Part shown: piece after piece, positions 26,810 through 35,597 of the stretch | How positions within the stretch are numbered: position 1 is the stretch's first letter | Layout: each line of letters begins with the position of its first letter | Assembly: GCA_021851785.1 (NCBI GenBank) | Contig: JAJZBV010000009.1 | Location: 1 to 64,000 of the forward strand | From: Pseudomonadota bacterium | GTDB lineage: Bacteria; Pseudomonadota; Alphaproteobacteria; Acetobacterales; Acetobacteraceae | Direction of reading: 5' to 3' | Length of the DNA stretch: 64,000 bases | Position numbers and translations under genes: made by a program | Notes under the pieces: model-generated | What the model was told of the DNA's origin: nothing | The model's database searches: none | Seen by the model: only the letters and a program-made list of their open reading frames with translations

Positions 26810-27672
26810 CCCTGCCGATCACGCCGAACGGCCCGATCGCGTTTCAGGGGCGGCCCGGCGCCTATTCCGATCTCGCCTGCCGCACCGCCTTCCCCGGTGT
26901 CCCGACCCTTCCTTGCGACACCTTCGAAGGGGCGATGGCGGTATTGCGCGAAGGGGCGGCGGCGCTTGCCATGCTGCCGTGCGAAAACAGCCTCGCCGGC
27001 CGCGTCCCCGATATCCATTATCTGCTGCCCGAGAGCGGCCTTGCCATCGTCGGCGAGCATTTCCAGCGCGTCGAGCATTGCCTGCTCGCCCCGCCGGGGG
27101 CGCGGATCGAGGGGTTGAAGCGCGTCCACTCCCACGCCGTCGCCCTCGGCCAGGTCCGCGATCTGGTGCGGGCCCTCGGTCTTACGGCGGTGATCGAGGC
27201 CGATACCGCCGGCGCCGCGCAGCAGGTCGCCGCCTGGGGCAACCCCGAGGACGCCGCCATTGCCTCGGCCCTCGCGGCCGAGATCTATGGTCTTGCCATC
27301 CTGCGCCGCAACGTCGAGGACGAAAGCCACAACACGACCCGGTTTTATGTCATGGCGACGACGCCGATGCCGCCACCGCCCGAGCGGAAGGACGTGATGA
27401 CCACCTTCGTCTTTCGTGTCCGCAACGTCCCGGCGGCGCTTTATAAGGCGCTTGGCGGTTTCGCCACCAACGGCGTCAACATGACCCGCCTCGAGAGCTA
27501 CATGCTCGGCGGCGAGTTCGCGGCGACGCAATTCCTCTGCGACGTCGAGGGCCACCCGGCGCAGCCGCCGCTCGCCCGCGCGCTTGAGGAACTGGCCTTT
27601 TTCTCACGCGCGGTCTCCATCCTTGGCGTCTACCCCGCAGCCAGGCTCCGTCACATGGCGCCGACGACATAG
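26806..27672 (+). CDS. pheA: Prephenate dehydratase
   Basis: 288 residues. It converts prephenate to phenylpyruvate for phenylalanine synthesis. The catalytic part (about 1-185) contains IAFQGRPGAYSDLA, LPCENSLAGRVPDIH and the active-site motif NTTRFYVM. A C-terminal ACT domain (about 200-285; GGFATNGVNMTRLESYML) should bind Phe for feedback inhibition. There is no chorismate mutase domain. It overlaps kdsB by 4 bases. Its last 22 bases overlap the convergent CBS gene, an unusual 3' overlap. Confidence 0.95.
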   Translation: MTLPITPNGPIAFQGRPGAYSDLACRTAFPGVPTLPCDTFEGAMAVLREGAAALAMLPCENSLAGRVPDIHYLLPESGLAIVGEHFQRVEHCLLAPPGARIEGLKRVHSHAVALGQVRDLVRALGLTAVIEADTAGAAQQVAAWGNPEDAAIASALAAEIYGLAILRRNVEDESHNTTRFYVMATTPMPPPPERKDVMTTFVFRVRNVPAALYKALGGFATNGVNMTRLESYMLGGEFAATQFLCDVEGHPAQPPLARALEELAFFSRAVSILGVYPAARLRHMAPTT

Positions 27673-28085
27673 GCTTTCAGGCTGTCGATATCCTGCGCCT
27701 GCTGCGCGAGCAGCGATTTGACGACATCGCCGATGCTGACGATGCCGATCACCTTGCCGCCGTCCACCACCGGCAGATGGCGGAAGCGGCCATCGGTCAT
27801 GATCCGCATCGCCTCCGCGACCGAAATGCCCGGCGCCGCGGTGACCAGCCGCGCCGTCATCAACTGCCCCGCCGTCATGCCGAGCGTCGCCGCGCCATGA
27901 ACCGCGAGCGCACGCACGATATCGCGCTCGCTGACGATGCCGAGAACCTGGCCGAGCGCATCCTCGACCAGGATCGCGCCGATGCCGCGCTCGGCAAGCC
28001 TCATCACCACATCGGCGATGGTGCTGGTCGGACGCATGCTGGCCACATCATGGCCCTTGCTCTTGAGAATTGCCGCGAGTGTCAT
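27651..28085 (-). CDS. Tandem CBS domain protein
   Basis: 144 residues, consisting almost wholly of two CBS motifs (about 10-65 and 75-130): GIGAILVEDALGQVLGIVSERDIVRAL and FRHLPVVDGGKVIGIVSIGDVV. Pairs of this kind bind adenine nucleotides and act as energy sensors. No catalytic domain is attached and the partner is unknown. ATG 28085 has GGAG 9 bases upstream. It overlaps the end of pheA tail to tail by 22 bases. Confidence 0.85.
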   Translation of the reverse strand: MTLAAILKSKGHDVASMRPTSTIADVVMRLAERGIGAILVEDALGQVLGIVSERDIVRALAVHGAATLGMTAGQLMTARLVTAAPGISVAEAMRIMTDGRFRHLPVVDGGKVIGIVSIGDVVKSLLAQQAQDIDSLKAYVVGAM

Positions 28086-28244
28086 GGGACCGTCTCCTAT
28101 TATCGTCGGGGACGCTCCGCCTCTCTCGGCACCCGCCGAGACGACCATCGATACGTCCGCCGATACCCCTTAACATGCGCTTTTGTCGATGTGTTTTGCA
28201 ACCGGAAGGTGTGCGATGCAACATGACCTCGAAACGACTAAAAA

Positions 28245-28907
28245 TTAGCTTAAAATTTGCCCAAGAAGCGCCGGAACCGCGGCGAAATCGGGCGCGATGG
28301 CGGCGCAGCCGGCGGCCATGTCCGGGGTGCCATAGCCCCAGGCGGCGAAAATGGCCGGCACGGCGGCGCCGGTCGCCGCCAGGATGTCGTTGGCGTGATC
28401 GCCGAGCATCACCGCCGCCCCCGGCTCGCCCCCCGCCGCCGCGAGGGTCGCGAGGAGATGGCTTGGGTCGGGCTTGCGGGTGGAAAAACTATCGCCGCCG
28501 CCGATCGCGGCGAAACGCTCGGCGAGCCCGAACGCGGCGATCATCCGCCGCGCCGGCTGCGCGGGCTTGTTGGTGCAGAGCGCGAAACGCCAGCCCGCCG
28601 CGGCAAGCGCCGCCAGCGTCGCGACCGCCCCGGGATAGGGGGCGCAGCCGGTGATCGGATCGGCGTCGTAATCGGCGCGGAACGCGGCGAGCGCCGCCTC
28701 GTCGGCCTCGGCGCCATAAAGCGCGAAGGCCCGGCGCAGCAGCACCAGGACGCCGTCGCCGACCAGCCGGGCGACCTCGGGTGGCGCCAGGCTGGGAAAG
28801 CCGCGCGCCGCGAGCACGAGGTTCAAGGCCCGCGCGATCGCCGGCAGCGAATCGACCAGCGTGCCGTCGAGATCGATCACCAGGGTCGGCGTGGCCAGGA
28901 TGGGCAT
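28245..28907 (-). CDS. gph: HAD-family phosphatase, phosphoglycolate phosphatase-like
   Basis: 220 residues. HAD motif I is LVIDLDGTLVDS (nucleophile Asp 12, acid Asp 14), motif II LCTNKP, motif III Lys in TRKPDPSHL and motif IV MLGDHANDI. The helical cap between motifs I and II matches the Gph type, which removes 2-phosphoglycolate formed during DNA repair. Other HAD substrates cannot be excluded. It is divergent from glmU (78-base spacer). Confidence 0.83.
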   Translation of the reverse strand: MPILATPTLVIDLDGTLVDSLPAIARALNLVLAARGFPSLAPPEVARLVGDGVLVLLRRAFALYGAEADEAALAAFRADYDADPITGCAPYPGAVATLAALAAAGWRFALCTNKPAQPARRMIAAFGLAERFAAIGGGDSFSTRKPDPSHLLATLAAAGGEPGAAVMLGDHANDILAATGAAVPAIFAAWGYGTPDMAAGCAAIAPDFAAVPALLGQILS

Positions 28908-28985
28908 GATCGGTAAAACTCCGTAAAATTGATTGATGGCTTGGGCTTTGACACGGCATCGGCGAAAAGGCTAGCTGATCGCCCG

Positions 28986-30335
28986 ATGAGCGCAACCGCC
29001 GTCATTCTCGCCGCCGGCCTCGGCACCCGCATGAAATCGGCGCGGCCGAAGGCGCTGCATCCGCTCGCCGGACGGCCGATTCTGGGCCATCTCATCGCCA
29101 CCTGCGAGACGGTGTTTTCGCGCCTCATCATCGTCATCGGCCCGGAGATGGAAGCGCTGGCCGACCTCGCCGCGCCGCACCAGGTGGTGATCCAGCAGGA
29201 ACGCCGCGGCACCGGCCATGCCGCGCTGATGGCGGCGCCCGCCTTCGGCGAGGGCGAGGTCGCGGTGCTCTACGCCGATAACCCGCTGATCGAGAGCGCG
29301 ACCCTCGCCCGTCTCCTCGCCCGCCGGAGCCAGGGCGATGCGGCACTGGCGCTGCTCGCCATGCGCCCGGCCGATCCCGGCCAGTACGGCCGGGTGATCA
29401 CCGCGGCGGGCTACGTGCGGCGGATCGTCGAATGGGCGGACGCCACCCAAGCCGAGCGGGCGGAGCCACTCTGCAATGCCGGCGTCTTCGCCGCCGCCGC
29501 CGACGATCTCCGGCGCTGGCTCGAATCCCTTACTCCGAACAACGCCAAGGATGAGTTTTATCTCACCGACATCGTCGCCCGCGCGGTCGCCGAGGGCCAG
29601 CGCGTCGCCGCCATCGAGGCGCCGGAGACGGAGTGCCGGGGGATCAATTCCCGCGCCGAACTCGCGGGCGCCGAGGCGACGATCCAGGCCCGGCTCCGCG
29701 TCGCGGCGCTGGCGGCGGGGGTGACGATGGTCGCCCCGGAGACCGTCTTTCTCGCCGCCGATACCGAACTCGCGCCCGATGTGACCCTCGGCCCGAACGT
29801 CGTCTTCGGCCCCGGCGTGCGCGTCGCCGCCGGCGCCGAGATCCGCGCCTTTTCTCATCTCGAGGGCTGCACGGTCGGCGAGGACGCGATCATCGGCCCG
29901 TTCGCGCGGCTGCGTCCGGGCACGGTGATCGCGACAAGGGCGCATGTCGGCAATTTCGTCGAACTCAAAGCCGTCCATCTCGGCCCCGGCGCCAAAGCCA
30001 ATCATCTCACCTATCTCGGGGATGCCGAAATCGGCGCCGGGGCCAATATCGGCGCCGGCACCATCACCTGCAATTATGACGGCATGAACAAGCACCGGAC
30101 GGTGATCGGCGAAGGCGCCTTCATCGGCTCCGATACCGCCCTCGTCGCCCCGGTGACCGTGGGCGCCGGCGCGATCACCGCGGCCGGCAGCGTCATCACC
30201 GACGATGTCGCCCCGGATGCGCTGGCGATCGCGCGCGGGAGACAAGTGAACAAACCCGGCCGGGCGCGGCAATTGCGCGACCAGGGGCGTGGCCGAAAAC
30301 AGAACGCCCAAAAACAGAACGGGGAGCGAGGCTGA
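28986..30335 (+). CDS. glmU: Bifunctional GlmU: GlcN-1-P acetyltransferase / UDP-GlcNAc pyrophosphorylase
   Basis: 449 residues, usual length. The N-terminal uridylyltransferase (about 1-225) has VILAAGLGTRMKSARPKALHPL, with the substrate loop reading YADNPLI rather than the common YGDVPLI. The C-terminal left-handed beta-helix (about 250-445) has hexapeptide repeats and the acetyltransferase segment NFVELKAVHLGPGAKANHL, then CNYDGMNKHRT. It makes UDP-GlcNAc for peptidoglycan and LPS. ATG 28986 matches homologues; an in-frame ATG at 28929 extends into the promoter region. It shares one base with glmS (TGATG). Confidence 0.96.
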   Translation: MSATAVILAAGLGTRMKSARPKALHPLAGRPILGHLIATCETVFSRLIIVIGPEMEALADLAAPHQVVIQQERRGTGHAALMAAPAFGEGEVAVLYADNPLIESATLARLLARRSQGDAALALLAMRPADPGQYGRVITAAGYVRRIVEWADATQAERAEPLCNAGVFAAAADDLRRWLESLTPNNAKDEFYLTDIVARAVAEGQRVAAIEAPETECRGINSRAELAGAEATIQARLRVAALAAGVTMVAPETVFLAADTELAPDVTLGPNVVFGPGVRVAAGAEIRAFSHLEGCTVGEDAIIGPFARLRPGTVIATRAHVGNFVELKAVHLGPGAKANHLTYLGDAEIGAGANIGAGTITCNYDGMNKHRTVIGEGAFIGSDTALVAPVTVGAGAITAAGSVITDDVAPDALAIARGRQVNKPGRARQLRDQGRGRKQNAQKQNGERG

Positions 30336-32158
30336 TGTGTGGCATCGTCGGCGTGATCGGAAGTGGTGCCGCGGCGCCGCTGCTACTCGAAGCGCTCCAG
30401 CGTCTCGCCTATCGTGGCTATGACAGCGCCGGCATCGCGACCCTGGTCGAGGGCGCGATCATGCGCCGCCGCGCCGAGGGCAAGCTCGCCAATCTCGCCA
30501 CGGCGCTCGCCGCGTCGCCGCTTTCCGGCAGCGTCGGCATCGGCCATACCCGCTGGGCGACCCATGGCGCGCCGACCGAGACCAACGCCCATCCGCACGG
30601 CACCGAGCGTGTCGTCCTGGTCCATAACGGCATCATCGAGAACCATGCCGAGCTGCGTGCCGAACTCGAGGCCGAGGGCCAGGTTTTCGAGACCGAGACC
30701 GATACCGAAACCGTCGCCCAGCTCGTCGATCTCCATCTCCGTCAGGGCATGACGCCGATCGCCGCCGCGAGCGCCAGTTTGCGCCGCCTCCAGGGCGCCT
30801 ACGCGCTGGCGATGCTCTTCGCCGGCCATCCCGATCTGATCATCGCCGCCCAGCACGGAGCACCACTCGCCGTCGGCTTCGGCGCGGCGGAGATGTATGT
30901 CGGCTCCGACGCCCTGGCGCTCGCCCCCTTCACCCGCCGCATCGCCTATCTGCGCGATGGCGACTGGACGGTGGTGACGCGGGACGGCGCCCGCTTCTTC
31001 AACGCCGGCGGCGAGGAGGTGATGCGCGAGGTCAAGCTCACGGTGCTGTCGGGTGCGGCGATCGGCAAGGGCGAGTTCCGCCATTTCATGGAAAAGGAGC
31101 TGCACGAGCATCCGGCGGTGATCGGCGACACGCTGCACCAGATGATCGATCCCGGCACCCGCCAGGCGGTGCTGCCGGCGCTGCCCTTCGATCTCGCCGC
31201 CATCCCGCGCGTCGCGATCAGCGCCTGCGGTTCGGCTTTTTATGCCGGGCTGGTCGGGCGGTATTGGCTCGAAAGCATCGCCCGTCTGCCGACCGAGGCC
31301 GATGTCGCGAGCGAATTCCGCTACCGCGCGCCGCCACTGACCCCGGGCGGGCTCGGCCTCCTGGTCAGCCAATCGGGCGAGACCGCCGACACCCTCGCCG
31401 CCCTCCGCTACATGAAGGCCGCACAGCAACACGTCGCGGCGGTGGTGAACGTGCCCGAAAGCAGCATGGCGCGCGACGCCGACGTGGTGTTCGAGACCGT
31501 CGCCGGGCCGGAGATCGGCGTTGCCAGCACCAAGGCATTCACCGCGCAGCTTTGCGTGCTCGCCTGTTTCACGCTGGCCATGGCGCGCGCCCGCTCCGTG
31601 CTCGACCGCCAGCAGGAGCAGGCGCTGACCGCCGCCCTCCTCGAGGTGCCGAGCCGGGCGGCCGAGATGCTGGAGGCGCATGAGACCATCCAGCGCCTCG
31701 CCGCCCGCATCGCCGAAGCCCGCGACGTGCTCTATCTCGGCCGCGGCGCCTGCTTCCCGATCGCCCTCGAAGGCGCGCTCAAGCTCAAGGAAATCAGCTA
31801 TATCCACGCGGAAGGTTACGCCGCCGGCGAAATGAAGCACGGCCCGATCGCGCTCATCGACAAATCCGTGCCGGTGATCGCGATCGCGCCGTCCGGGCCA
31901 TTATTCGAGAAAACCGCCTCGAATTTGCAGGAAGCGGCGGCGCGCGGCGGGCAGATCATTGTGCTGAGCGATTCCGTGGGGGCCGCGAAGCTGAAGGGCA
32001 TCGCGAGCGAAACCGTGATCCTCCCCGGCGTCGATCCCTTCGTCGCCCCCATCCTCTATGCGATTCCGGTGCAACTGCTCGCCTATCACGTCGCGGTGCT
32101 CAAAGGCACCGACGTCGATCAGCCGCGCAATCTCGCCAAATCGGTGACGGTGGAGTAA
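30335..32158 (+). CDS. glmS: Glutamine-fructose-6-phosphate aminotransferase
   Basis: 607 residues. The N-terminal class II glutaminase starts MCGIVGVIG with catalytic Cys after Met removal. Two SIS domains follow (about 285-420 and 455-600; ACGSAFYAGLVGRYW, SQSGETADTLAALR). The C-terminal signature is DQPRNLAKSVTVE. It forms glucosamine-6-P and so feeds the GlmU pathway, and it may connect to the fructose-6-P made by the polyol island. It is followed by terminator-like repeat copy 2. Confidence 0.97.
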   Translation: MCGIVGVIGSGAAAPLLLEALQRLAYRGYDSAGIATLVEGAIMRRRAEGKLANLATALAASPLSGSVGIGHTRWATHGAPTETNAHPHGTERVVLVHNGIIENHAELRAELEAEGQVFETETDTETVAQLVDLHLRQGMTPIAAASASLRRLQGAYALAMLFAGHPDLIIAAQHGAPLAVGFGAAEMYVGSDALALAPFTRRIAYLRDGDWTVVTRDGARFFNAGGEEVMREVKLTVLSGAAIGKGEFRHFMEKELHEHPAVIGDTLHQMIDPGTRQAVLPALPFDLAAIPRVAISACGSAFYAGLVGRYWLESIARLPTEADVASEFRYRAPPLTPGGLGLLVSQSGETADTLAALRYMKAAQQHVAAVVNVPESSMARDADVVFETVAGPEIGVASTKAFTAQLCVLACFTLAMARARSVLDRQQEQALTAALLEVPSRAAEMLEAHETIQRLAARIAEARDVLYLGRGACFPIALEGALKLKEISYIHAEGYAAGEMKHGPIALIDKSVPVIAIAPSGPLFEKTASNLQEAAARGGQIIVLSDSVGAAKLKGIASETVILPGVDPFVAPILYAIPVQLLAYHVAVLKGTDVDQPRNLAKSVTVE

Positions 32159-32184
32159 GGGCGGAGAAAGAAAACAAGCAAAAT

Positions 32185-32222
32185 TTGTTCTTTTTTGTAA
32201 AAAAGAACCAAAAACTTTTGTC
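32185..32222 (+). terminator. Terminator-like AT hairpin, repeat copy 2
   Basis: GTTCTTTTTT (32187-32196), loop GT, AAAAAAGAAC (32199-32208), then CAAAAACTTTTGTC. Starts 28 bases after the glmS stop, same strand. It shares stem and 3' tail with the copies after rppH and trpE. Confidence 0.6.
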
Positions 32223-32259
32223 TGTTGTGTCAGGCCCGCGGCACCGACATTCGTGGTTT

Positions 32260-32277
32260 GTCGGTAGACTTGCCGAC
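32260..32277. promoter_or_regulatory. Dyad upstream of the aromatic lower-pathway operon
   Basis: GTCGG (32260-32264), eight bases, CCGAC (32273-32277), 134 bases before ATG 32411. Located in the 252-base spacer after glmS. It could be an operator for a regulator of the aldolase-carrier-LigJ genes, but no regulator gene is adjacent. Weak call. Confidence 0.2.
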
Positions 32278-32410
32278 GCGCCTCGGCTATCGTTGCTCGA
32301 AATATCGTGCGTTTCCCAAAAATAAAGGCGGCAGCGTCTGCGATGCCGAGAGGAAAGATCCGCCGCAGCCATCCGCGATCTCCGTCACGCCATGCAACGA
32401 AGGCCGGATC

Positions 32411-33058
32411 ATGAACAGGGCACTTTCTCCCGAACAGATCGAACTCGCGCGAAGGCTGGGCGCGGCCACGATCTACGAAGCCCAGGGGCAGCGCGGCGCC
32501 ATGGAGAGCGCGATCAAGCCGCTCGATCCCTCCTTCTTCGTCGCCGGCCCGGCGCTCACCGTCGATGCCCGGCCGGGTGACAATCTGATGCTGCATTACG
32601 CGCTCTCGATCGCGAAGCCCGGGGATGTCCTCGTCGTTGACGCCAAGGGCTTCATCGAGGCCGGCCCTTGGGGCGATGTGATGACCTTCGCCGCACGGCA
32701 GGCCGGTATCGCCGGTCTGGTGATCGATGGCTCGGTGCGCGACAGCGCCGCGATCGTCGCCGATGGATTCCCGGTGTTTTCGCGCGGGGTGTGCATGAAG
32801 GGGACGGAAAAGAAGCTCCCGGGGCGGGTGAATACGCACATTCTCTGCGCCGGGGTCGAGGTCAATCCCGGTGACATCGTCGTCGGCGACAGGGACGGGG
32901 TGATGATAATCCCCGCGGACGAGCTGGAGCGCTCGCTCGCCCTCGCGATCAAACGCGAGGAGAAGGAGGTGGCCTCACGCCGGTCCCTGGCCGAGGGCAA
33001 AAAATCGATCGATCTGCTCGGACTTCGGCCGGTTCTGCAGCAACTCGGCTTCGGGTGA
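32411..33058 (+). CDS. ligK: RraA-family aldolase, 4-carboxy-4-hydroxy-2-oxoadipate / HMG aldolase type
   Basis: 215 residues of the RraA fold. The conserved segments ATIYEAQGQRGAM, VDARPGDNLMLHYAL, VIDGSVRDSAAI (active-site Arg-Asp) and GDIVVGDRDGVMIIP (metal-binding Asp) fit the class II pyruvate aldolases HMG/CHA aldolase rather than the RNase E inhibitor. CHA aldolase splits 4-carboxy-4-hydroxy-2-oxoadipate to oxaloacetate and pyruvate, the last step of protocatechuate 4,5-cleavage and gallate degradation. A ligJ-type hydratase gene, two genes downstream, makes exactly that substrate, which strengthens the call. ATG 32411 starts the conserved region; the frame is open upstream to 32225. 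Confidence 0.78.
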   Translation: MNRALSPEQIELARRLGAATIYEAQGQRGAMESAIKPLDPSFFVAGPALTVDARPGDNLMLHYALSIAKPGDVLVVDAKGFIEAGPWGDVMTFAARQAGIAGLVIDGSVRDSAAIVADGFPVFSRGVCMKGTEKKLPGRVNTHILCAGVEVNPGDIVVGDRDGVMIIPADELERSLALAIKREEKEVASRRSLAEGKKSIDLLGLRPVLQQLGFG

Positions 33059-33131
33059 CATTCCTCCGCTGAAACGGGCTCGCCATTCCGTGAGAGGCCC
33101 GGCCGCGTGAGAGAGATCCAGAGGGGGAAAC

Positions 33132-34445
33132 GTGGACGATCGCGCCGAAAGAAACACCATCCGCCGCATCTATCGGCGGCTCGTGCCGGTGTTTTTCGCG
33201 ATGATGTTTCTCAACTATCTCGACCGGATCAATATCGGCTTCGCCGGCCTCCGGATGAACCAGGATCTCGGCTTCGGCCCGGCGGCATTCGGTTTCGGCG
33301 CGAGCATCTTCTTCCTCGGCTACATGGTGCTCGAAGTGCCGAGCAACCTCATGCTGCATTGGCTTGGCGCGCGGGTCTGGCTTGCGCGGATTCTGATCAG
33401 TTGGGGCGCGGTCGCGACCTGCACCGCCTTCACGTCCGGGGTCTGGAGTTTCGATGCGCTGCGCTTTGCTCTCGGTGTTGCCGAAGCCGGTTTCATGCCG
33501 GGCGTGGTGCTCTATTTCTCCTATTGGTTTCCGGCCCGCTATCGTGCCCGGGCGATCGCCGGCTACATCATCGCCGGCGCCCTGTCCGCGGTTCTTGGCG
33601 GGCCGATTTCCACGGCGCTGATGACCTATTGCGATGGGCTGGCGGGTTTGCATGGCTGGCAATGGATGTTCATCGCCGAGGGCGTGCCGACGATTCTGCT
33701 CGGATTCTTTGCCCTCTTCTATCTTACCGATCGGCCGAATGATGCGACGTGGCTCACGAGTGCCGAGCGCCGTTGGCTGCAATCCGAATTGCAGGCGGAG
33801 AACGATGCGATCGAACGCCATGGGCGGTTTCACCTGATCGATGCGCTCCGCGATATCCGGGTATGGTTGCTCGCCTCGCTCTTCGGCTGCGCGCTGGTCG
33901 GCATCTACGGGATGCTGATGTGGCTGCCGCAGATCATAAAAAGCCTCGGCACGAGGAGCGATATCGAGATCGGCTTTCTCTCGGCGGTGCCGCCTTTGCT
34001 CGGCGTGATCGGCACACTCGTCGTCAGCCGTAGCTCCGATCGCAGCGGCGATCGGAAGATGCATCTCGCCGCGGTCTATACGCTGGGCGCGGTCGGCATG
34101 CTGGCGAGTGCACTGGTCTCGGATCCGCTCTTTGCCTATCTCTGCCTTTGTCTTGCGGGGCTCGGGATCAATTCGGGAAATGCGCTGTTCTGGAGCCTGA
34201 ACGCCTCATTCATGACGGGGGTCGCGGCGGCGGCGTCGATCGCGACCGTCAACACCATCGCTCAGTTCGGCGGCTTGATCGGCCCGTGGCTGATCGGCCG
34301 GGTCAAGAGCGAAACTGGCAGCTTCTCGCTCGCCTTGATGATCGTCGCCGGTTTTCTGTTCCTCGCCGCGCTGATCGCCGCGGCCATGCCGGTGGCCGCG
34401 AGGCCGCGCCGGAAGGCCGCCGCGATCGCGCCGGAAATCGTCTGA
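33132..34445 (+). CDS. MFS transporter, anion:cation symporter (ACS) type
   Basis: 437 residues, about 12 membrane helices, with the ACS-family signature MFLNYLDRINIGFAGLRMNQDL at 23-44 and the central loop about 200-230. ACS carriers import organic anions such as sugar acids, phthalate or hydroxybenzoates. The GTG start (33132) has AGAGGGG 5 bases upstream. It lies between the aldolase and LigJ genes, so uptake of a gallate/protocatechuate-like acid or a pathway intermediate is likely; the substrate is inference. Confidence 0.85.
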   Translation: MDDRAERNTIRRIYRRLVPVFFAMMFLNYLDRINIGFAGLRMNQDLGFGPAAFGFGASIFFLGYMVLEVPSNLMLHWLGARVWLARILISWGAVATCTAFTSGVWSFDALRFALGVAEAGFMPGVVLYFSYWFPARYRARAIAGYIIAGALSAVLGGPISTALMTYCDGLAGLHGWQWMFIAEGVPTILLGFFALFYLTDRPNDATWLTSAERRWLQSELQAENDAIERHGRFHLIDALRDIRVWLLASLFGCALVGIYGMLMWLPQIIKSLGTRSDIEIGFLSAVPPLLGVIGTLVVSRSSDRSGDRKMHLAAVYTLGAVGMLASALVSDPLFAYLCLCLAGLGINSGNALFWSLNASFMTGVAAAASIATVNTIAQFGGLIGPWLIGRVKSETGSFSLALMIVAGFLFLAALIAAAMPVAARPRRKAAAIAPEIV

Positions 34446-34508
34446 ACGGTCGCCCGGCGGTGACGGCGCTACCGCCGCCATTTTTCGGTTCATGGAGAGA
34501 GACCAGCG

Positions 34509-35540
34509 ATGATCATCGATTGCCACGGCCACTACACCACCGAGCCGCCGCAGCTCCACGCCTTCAGGGACCGCCAGCTCGCGGCGCTCGCCGATCCCGC
34601 GCGCCGGCCGGCGTCTGCCGCGCTCGCCATTTCCGACGACGACATTCGTGCCAGCCTCGAAGGGGCGCAGCTCAAGTTTCAGCGCGACCGCGGCACCGAT
34701 GTCACCATTTTCTCCCCGCGCGCGGCCGGCATGGCGCATCACGTCGGAACCCCCGAGACCAGCCGCGAATGGGCGCGGGTCTGCAATGATCTCATTCACC
34801 GTGTCTGCACGCTCTATCCGCGCAATTTCGTCGGCGTCTGTCAATTGCCGCAAAGCCCCGGCGTGCCGCCGGCAAATTGCATCGAGGAATTGGAGCGCTC
34901 GGTCACCGAACTCGGGTTCATCGGCTGCAATTTGAATCCCGATCCCTCGGGCGGCTATTGGCGTGATCCGCCGCTGACCGATCGCTGGTGGTACCCGCTC
35001 TATGAGAAGATGGTGGCGCTCGATGTTCCGGCGATGATCCATGTCAGCGCTTCCTGCAATCCCTGTTTTCACACCACCGGCGCGCATTATCTCAATGGCG
35101 ACACGGCCGCGTTCATGCAGTTTCTGACCGCGGATCTGTTCAAGGATTTTCCGGGGCTCAAATTCATCATCCCGCATGGCGGTGGTGCGGTTCCGTATCA
35201 TTGGGGGCGCTATCGGGGCATCGCGCAGGACATGCGGCGGCCACCCCTCGCCGAGCATCTGCTCGGCAACGTCTTTTTCGACACCTGCGTCTATCATCAG
35301 CCGGGTATCGATCTGCTCACCAAGGTGATCCCGATCGACAACATCCTGTTTGCGTCCGAAATGGTGGGCGCGGTGCGCGGCATCGATCCGACGACGAACC
35401 ACCATTACGACGACACCAAACGCTACATCGATCAAGTCTCGGCACTCAGCGAGACGGAGCGCCGGAAGATTTTCGAGGGCAATGCGCGCCGCGTCTACGG
35501 CCGGCTCGACGCCTATCTCGAACGCCGCGCCGCGACCTGA
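34509..35540 (+). CDS. ligJ: 4-oxalomesaconate hydratase (amidohydrolase family)
   Basis: 343 residues, the family length. The N-terminus MIIDCHGHYTT gives the metal-binding HxH (His6, His8). NLNPDPSGGYW, AMIHVSASCNPCFHTTGAHYLN, FIIPHGGGAVPYHWGR and FDTCVYHQPGID are near-diagnostic for LigJ. The enzyme hydrates 4-oxalomesaconate to 4-carboxy-4-hydroxy-2-oxoadipate in lignin-aromatic degradation. With the LigK-type aldolase it completes the final two steps. The ring-cleavage dioxygenase, LigC, LigI and LigU are not in the window, so they must lie elsewhere. Confidence 0.85.
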   Translation: MIIDCHGHYTTEPPQLHAFRDRQLAALADPARRPASAALAISDDDIRASLEGAQLKFQRDRGTDVTIFSPRAAGMAHHVGTPETSREWARVCNDLIHRVCTLYPRNFVGVCQLPQSPGVPPANCIEELERSVTELGFIGCNLNPDPSGGYWRDPPLTDRWWYPLYEKMVALDVPAMIHVSASCNPCFHTTGAHYLNGDTAAFMQFLTADLFKDFPGLKFIIPHGGGAVPYHWGRYRGIAQDMRRPPLAEHLLGNVFFDTCVYHQPGIDLLTKVIPIDNILFASEMVGAVRGIDPTTNHHYDDTKRYIDQVSALSETERRKIFEGNARRVYGRLDAYLERRAAT

Positions 35541-35561
35541 CCGGGCTTTCCTCCCGCACGG

Positions 35562-35587
35562 CCGAGCGCGTCGCGCGTCGCGCTCGG
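35562..35587. terminator. GC-rich hairpin between convergent genes
   Basis: CCGAGCGCG (35562-35570) and CGCGCTCGG (35579-35587) form a perfect 9-bp stem with an 8-base loop. It lies 21 bases after the ligJ stop and 11 bases past the stop of the convergent haem-propeller gene. It is placed to end or stabilise both transcripts; no T-run follows on either strand. Confidence 0.45.
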
Positions 35588-35597
35588 GAAAATGGCT

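Noticed and set aside
25015-27672. An 885-residue open frame that ends as prephenate dehydratase
   Set aside because: Only its last 288 residues (from ATG 26806) match a protein family. The first part is antisense to hisN and the cytochrome c gene, then out of frame in kdsB.
28086-28244. A tRNA or small RNA upstream of the CBS gene
   Set aside because: The 159-base spacer has no cloverleaf, no convincing stem and no promoter pattern.
28948-28976. A sigma-70 promoter for glmU with TTGACA at 28948
   Set aside because: The -35 is perfect but 17 bases further the sequence is CTAGCT, which matches the -10 consensus at one position only.
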